This document shows positions 61,385 to 64,000 of a stretch of DNA of 64,000 bases, one piece after another. Where the stretch lies: positions 1,798,001 through 1,862,000 of the forward strand of contig CBDDED010000003.1 in the NCBI GenBank assembly GCA_965226825.1, in the 5' to 3' direction. The notes beneath the pieces were generated by a model, which worked only from the letters and a program-made list of their open reading frames with translations, was not told the DNA's origin and did not search any database. Every line of letters starts with the position of its first letter. Within the stretch, counting starts at the first letter, position 1. The position numbers and the translations under genes were made by a program. This DNA comes from Io17-Chloro-G2 sp965226825. Lineage in GTDB: Bacteria; Chloroflexota; Dehalococcoidia; Lucifugimonadales; UBA3495.

Positions 61385-64000
61385 GTGACGGCTCGACGAA
61401 ACAACCCACAGAACATTCGCGAGGAAGGGGTCAATGTCCTTTTAGCGCAATCGTTGCGAAGCCGGGGCGTGCCGGCCAGGGCGGAACGCCGGAGCCGGGA
61501 AGGGACTCCAGACCTCAGGGTAGAGTTGTCCAGCGGCGACACGATTATCCTCGAATGCAAGTGGGAGGGTTCGGCCGGCTTGTTGGAAACTCAGCTTGAC
61601 GAACGTATACGAGAATTTCCCGATGCTGTGGGAATGCTTGGCGTTCTGTACCCCGACTGGCTGCGGCAGGAAGAGGATACCCAGGCCGGTCTCGAAGACG
61701 CTACCGATCTCCAATGGTGGCTGCATGGTTCCCGGGGAACGAAACTTACGGAGCGCCGGGTCCGGGAGGGTTCCGTTGCGGACCTTGCCGACCAGTTGCG
61801 CATTCTGCCCCTGGAACTGGAAGGCGTGGACCGGGTCATTGGCGCAGCCAATGCCGTTGGATATGCCTTGGAACAAGCGGCCAACCAAGCCTCCCGCCAT
61901 GCCCGGATGGCCCGGCGTATGGCCGACATCATCGCCAACACCGACCAGGAAAAGGACCGCGCCGCCGCGTTGCGGATCGCTTGTTTGGTGTTGTTCAACG
62001 CCCTCGCATTCCAGGAACGTCTCGCCACGGCAAATCAGGATGTTCCGACTGTGAACGAAAGTTTAGCCCTAGGCATCGCCGGGCTACGTCGCGCCTGGGG
62101 GGACATCTGCGACAACATAGACTATGTACCAGTATTTGAGCTGGCCGCCAACATCCTTGACGTGCTCGGCGAAGCGCCGCAAGAATTCCGAATGCCCGTC
62201 ATCTCCCCCTTGGTTAAGGCTATGGAGGACACCCGCAATCTGGAAGGGCATGACTTATCCGGTCGGTTGTTCCACACACTACTGACCAATGCCAAGTTCA
62301 CCGGCGCTTACTACACCTCGGTGCCAGCGGCTACGCTGCTAGCTCGGTTGGTGTTCCAGGACTGGCCTGCTCACGTGGACTGGGCAGACCATGAATTCCC
62401 CGCCTCCCTCAACGTTGCCGACCTGGCTTGCGGCACGGGAACGCTGCTAATGGCGGTGGCCACAGAGGTCGAACGGCGGCACATTGACGCCGGCGGACAG
62501 GACGCCGCAAATTTGCACAAGGCGATGGTTGAGCAGGCCCTCCACGGCTACGACGTGCAGTTATCCGCGGTGCATTTCGCGGCAACCAGCCTGGCAATGC
62601 TCAACCCGAGCATACAGTTCGACCGCATGAATCTGTACGTAATGCCCTTGGGGGTCGAAGGCTCGAACGTATCTCTGGGCTCGCTCGACTTTCTTGGGGA
62701 GAACCAGGCGGCGGTCCAATTTGCCCTGTCCAGTGAGAGTACGGGAGTGGGTACTCAGGATGCTGAAAGAGTGTCCGGAGGGGGTTCCATTGGTGCGGAA
62801 GCGGGCGTGACCGCAACTCTGCCGGAACTGGACCTGGCAATCATGAATCCGCCGTTCACTCGTTCCGTAGGCGGCAATCTTTTATTTGGCAGCTTACCCC
62901 AGGCAGAGCGGCGGCAACTTCAGAACGAACTCGCGAGGCGTCTAAAAAAGAGCCCGGTGGGGGGGCTGGTGTTGAAGCAGGCGTCGGCCACCGCCGGACT
63001 AGGCGCCGCGTTCGTGGCCGCAACTGCGACGAAGTTGCGGCCCGGCGAGGGGCGTTTGGCCCTGGTGCTTCCCGCTACGGTATGCACCGGCCCGTCCTGG
63101 CGAGAAACCCGCTCGCTCATCGAGCGAGAGTTCACCCTCGATATGGTTATTACGTCCCACGATCCTCTACGTTGGAATTTCTCGGACAGCACAGACCTTT
63201 CGGAAACGTTGCTGATCGCCACCCGCCGCCCCGAGCGATGGTCAGGGGAATCTCGCACTACCTTCGTCAATCTTTGGCAGAACCCAGAAGGCGTGTTGGA
63301 TGCTAACCGGTTAGCTCAGGCTATCACTACCACTACGCCATCAACATTAGAAGGCAGTGGTGCGGCGTTACTGGAGATTGACGGCCGGCACGTCGGCGAA
63401 GTGGTATCAATTCCTGAATCAAAGCTGGCCCGCAAGAAGTGGTCCGGTATCCAGTTCGCCCGCGCCGACCTGATTCGCAGTGCGCTCAAGTTATTAGACG
63501 ATGGGGAAGTATGGGTTCCCGGCGAGGGAGCCACTGCCGAAGTTCCCTTGTGTCGCATGGAGGAAATGGGACAGGTTGGCCCAGACAGGCGCCGGCTCGT
63601 TGACGGGTTCGATAGGACCACTTCCGTTACGGCATATCCAATGGTCGCTGGACACGATACCGAGCAACACAAGACCCTAACGTGTTCGCCCGACTCTTAT
63701 TTGTCACCGTTGATAAAGCCAAGGGGTGGACAGCACCCCGGATATGGCGACCATCTTTGGCAGCAGTCCAGCCGTCTCCTCATCGCCGAAAGGCTTTGGT
63801 TGGAAACAACTAGGATTGTAGCTATGGAGGCAGAAGCAAGAGTGCTGTCCAACGTATGGTGGCCCGTCAGGGTTGGAGACGCGGCAACCGAGAAGGCGCT
63901 CGCCGTTTGGTTGAATTCCACCTTGGGCCTGTTGACCATTCTAGCCCAACGGACCAGCACCAGGGGAGGTTGGGTCGCAATGAAGAAGGCCGACTTAGAA
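61385..64000 (+). CDS. Restriction-modification enzyme: PD-(D/E)xK nuclease plus N6 adenine methylase, 3'-truncated by window edge
   Basis: The frame runs open from 61385 to the last base, 872 codons, with the end outside. The N-terminal region has a PD-(D/E)xK nuclease pattern: T-P-D-L-R-V then I-I-L-E-C-K-W near residue 60. The methylase core has K-F-T-G-A-Y-Y-T-S, motif I L-A-C-G-T-G near residue 345 and motif IV M-N-P-P-F near residue 487. It is a type IIG-like single-chain enzyme, different in sequence from the one at 30843-34190. GTG at 61385 is the best start, no strong binding site is seen. There is no separate specificity or helicase gene in the window. Confidence 0.85.
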   Translation, partial: MTARRNNPQNIREEGVNVLLAQSLRSRGVPARAERRSREGTPDLRVELSSGDTIILECKWEGSAGLLETQLDERIREFPDAVGMLGVLYPDWLRQEEDTQAGLEDATDLQWWLHGSRGTKLTERRVREGSVADLADQLRILPLELEGVDRVIGAANAVGYALEQAANQASRHARMARRMADIIANTDQEKDRAAALRIACLVLFNALAFQERLATANQDVPTVNESLALGIAGLRRAWGDICDNIDYVPVFELAANILDVLGEAPQEFRMPVISPLVKAMEDTRNLEGHDLSGRLFHTLLTNAKFTGAYYTSVPAATLLARLVFQDWPAHVDWADHEFPASLNVADLACGTGTLLMAVATEVERRHIDAGGQDAANLHKAMVEQALHGYDVQLSAVHFAATSLAMLNPSIQFDRMNLYVMPLGVEGSNVSLGSLDFLGENQAAVQFALSSESTGVGTQDAERVSGGGSIGAEAGVTATLPELDLAIMNPPFTRSVGGNLLFGSLPQAERRQLQNELARRLKKSPVGGLVLKQASATAGLGAAFVAATATKLRPGEGRLALVLPATVCTGPSWRETRSLIEREFTLDMVITSHDPLRWNFSDSTDLSETLLIATRRPERWSGESRTTFVNLWQNPEGVLDANRLAQAITTTTPSTLEGSGAALLEIDGRHVGEVVSIPESKLARKKWSGIQFARADLIRSALKLLDDGEVWVPGEGATAEVPLCRMEEMGQVGPDRRRLVDGFDRTTSVTAYPMVAGHDTEQHKTLTCSPDSYLSPLIKPRGGQHPGYGDHLWQQSSRLLIAERLWLETTRIVAMEAEARVLSNVWWPVRVGDAATEKALAVWLNSTLGLLTILAQRTSTRGGWVAMKKADLE

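Overview
The window looks like a GC-rich chromosomal segment from a member of the Chloroflexota, most likely the SAR202/Dehalococcoidia side. This is an inference from gene content, not from a marker tree. The supporting signs are many paralogous catabolic oxidoreductases (four acyl-CoA dehydrogenase-like genes, four short-chain dehydrogenases, an LLM-class flavin oxidoreductase, a CoxL-type molybdenum hydroxylase subunit, an Abhydrolase_10-type hydrolase and several VOC proteins) mixed with single-copy housekeeping genes.

Layout. Bases 1-2.9 kb: a VOC gene cut by the left edge, then a leftward VOC/SDR/SDR operon in which one SDR has lost its catalytic residues. 3.4-9.6 kb: a Rieske ferredoxin, a PHP phosphoesterase and a run of four acyl-CoA dehydrogenase-like genes, two of them with complementary defects. 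9.7-16.8 kb: an MFS exporter, a large alpha/beta hydrolase, a lone CoxL-type subunit and an SDR. 17.4-27.6 kb: a BNR/Asp-box propeller, tag, nhaA, a thrC/NIL/MoaD-like cluster, tgt, a TauE/SafE exporter and aroB-aroK. 27.6-30.4 kb: VOC genes, purQ and a YqeY protein. 30.8-35.0 kb: a large type ISP/IIG-like restriction-modification enzyme and a PIN-domain pair. 35.4-39.7 kb: purA and a leftward dapB-asd-dapA operon (lysine/diaminopimelate branch). 39.9-43.5 kb: a propeller gene split by an IS5-family element, followed by an IS630-family element. 43.9-47.7 kb: rpsO-pnp, tRNA-Arg(CCG) and tRNA-Pro(TGG). 47.9-61.2 kb: further accessory metabolism, a voltage-gated-type ion channel, a VapBC-like pair, an AlkD-like protein, and an MFS transporter beside a dihydropyrimidinase-type hydrolase. 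61.4 kb to the edge: a second nuclease-methylase restriction enzyme, cut by the right edge.

A family of non-coding inverted-repeat elements (A-F here) sits in the intergenic regions. The best copies are 270-320 bp with matching terminal inverted repeats, and copy A is flanked by an 11-bp direct repeat, so the family behaves like a MITE. Many genes have a clear GGAGG-type ribosome binding site, which was used to choose starts; several starts are GTG or TTG.
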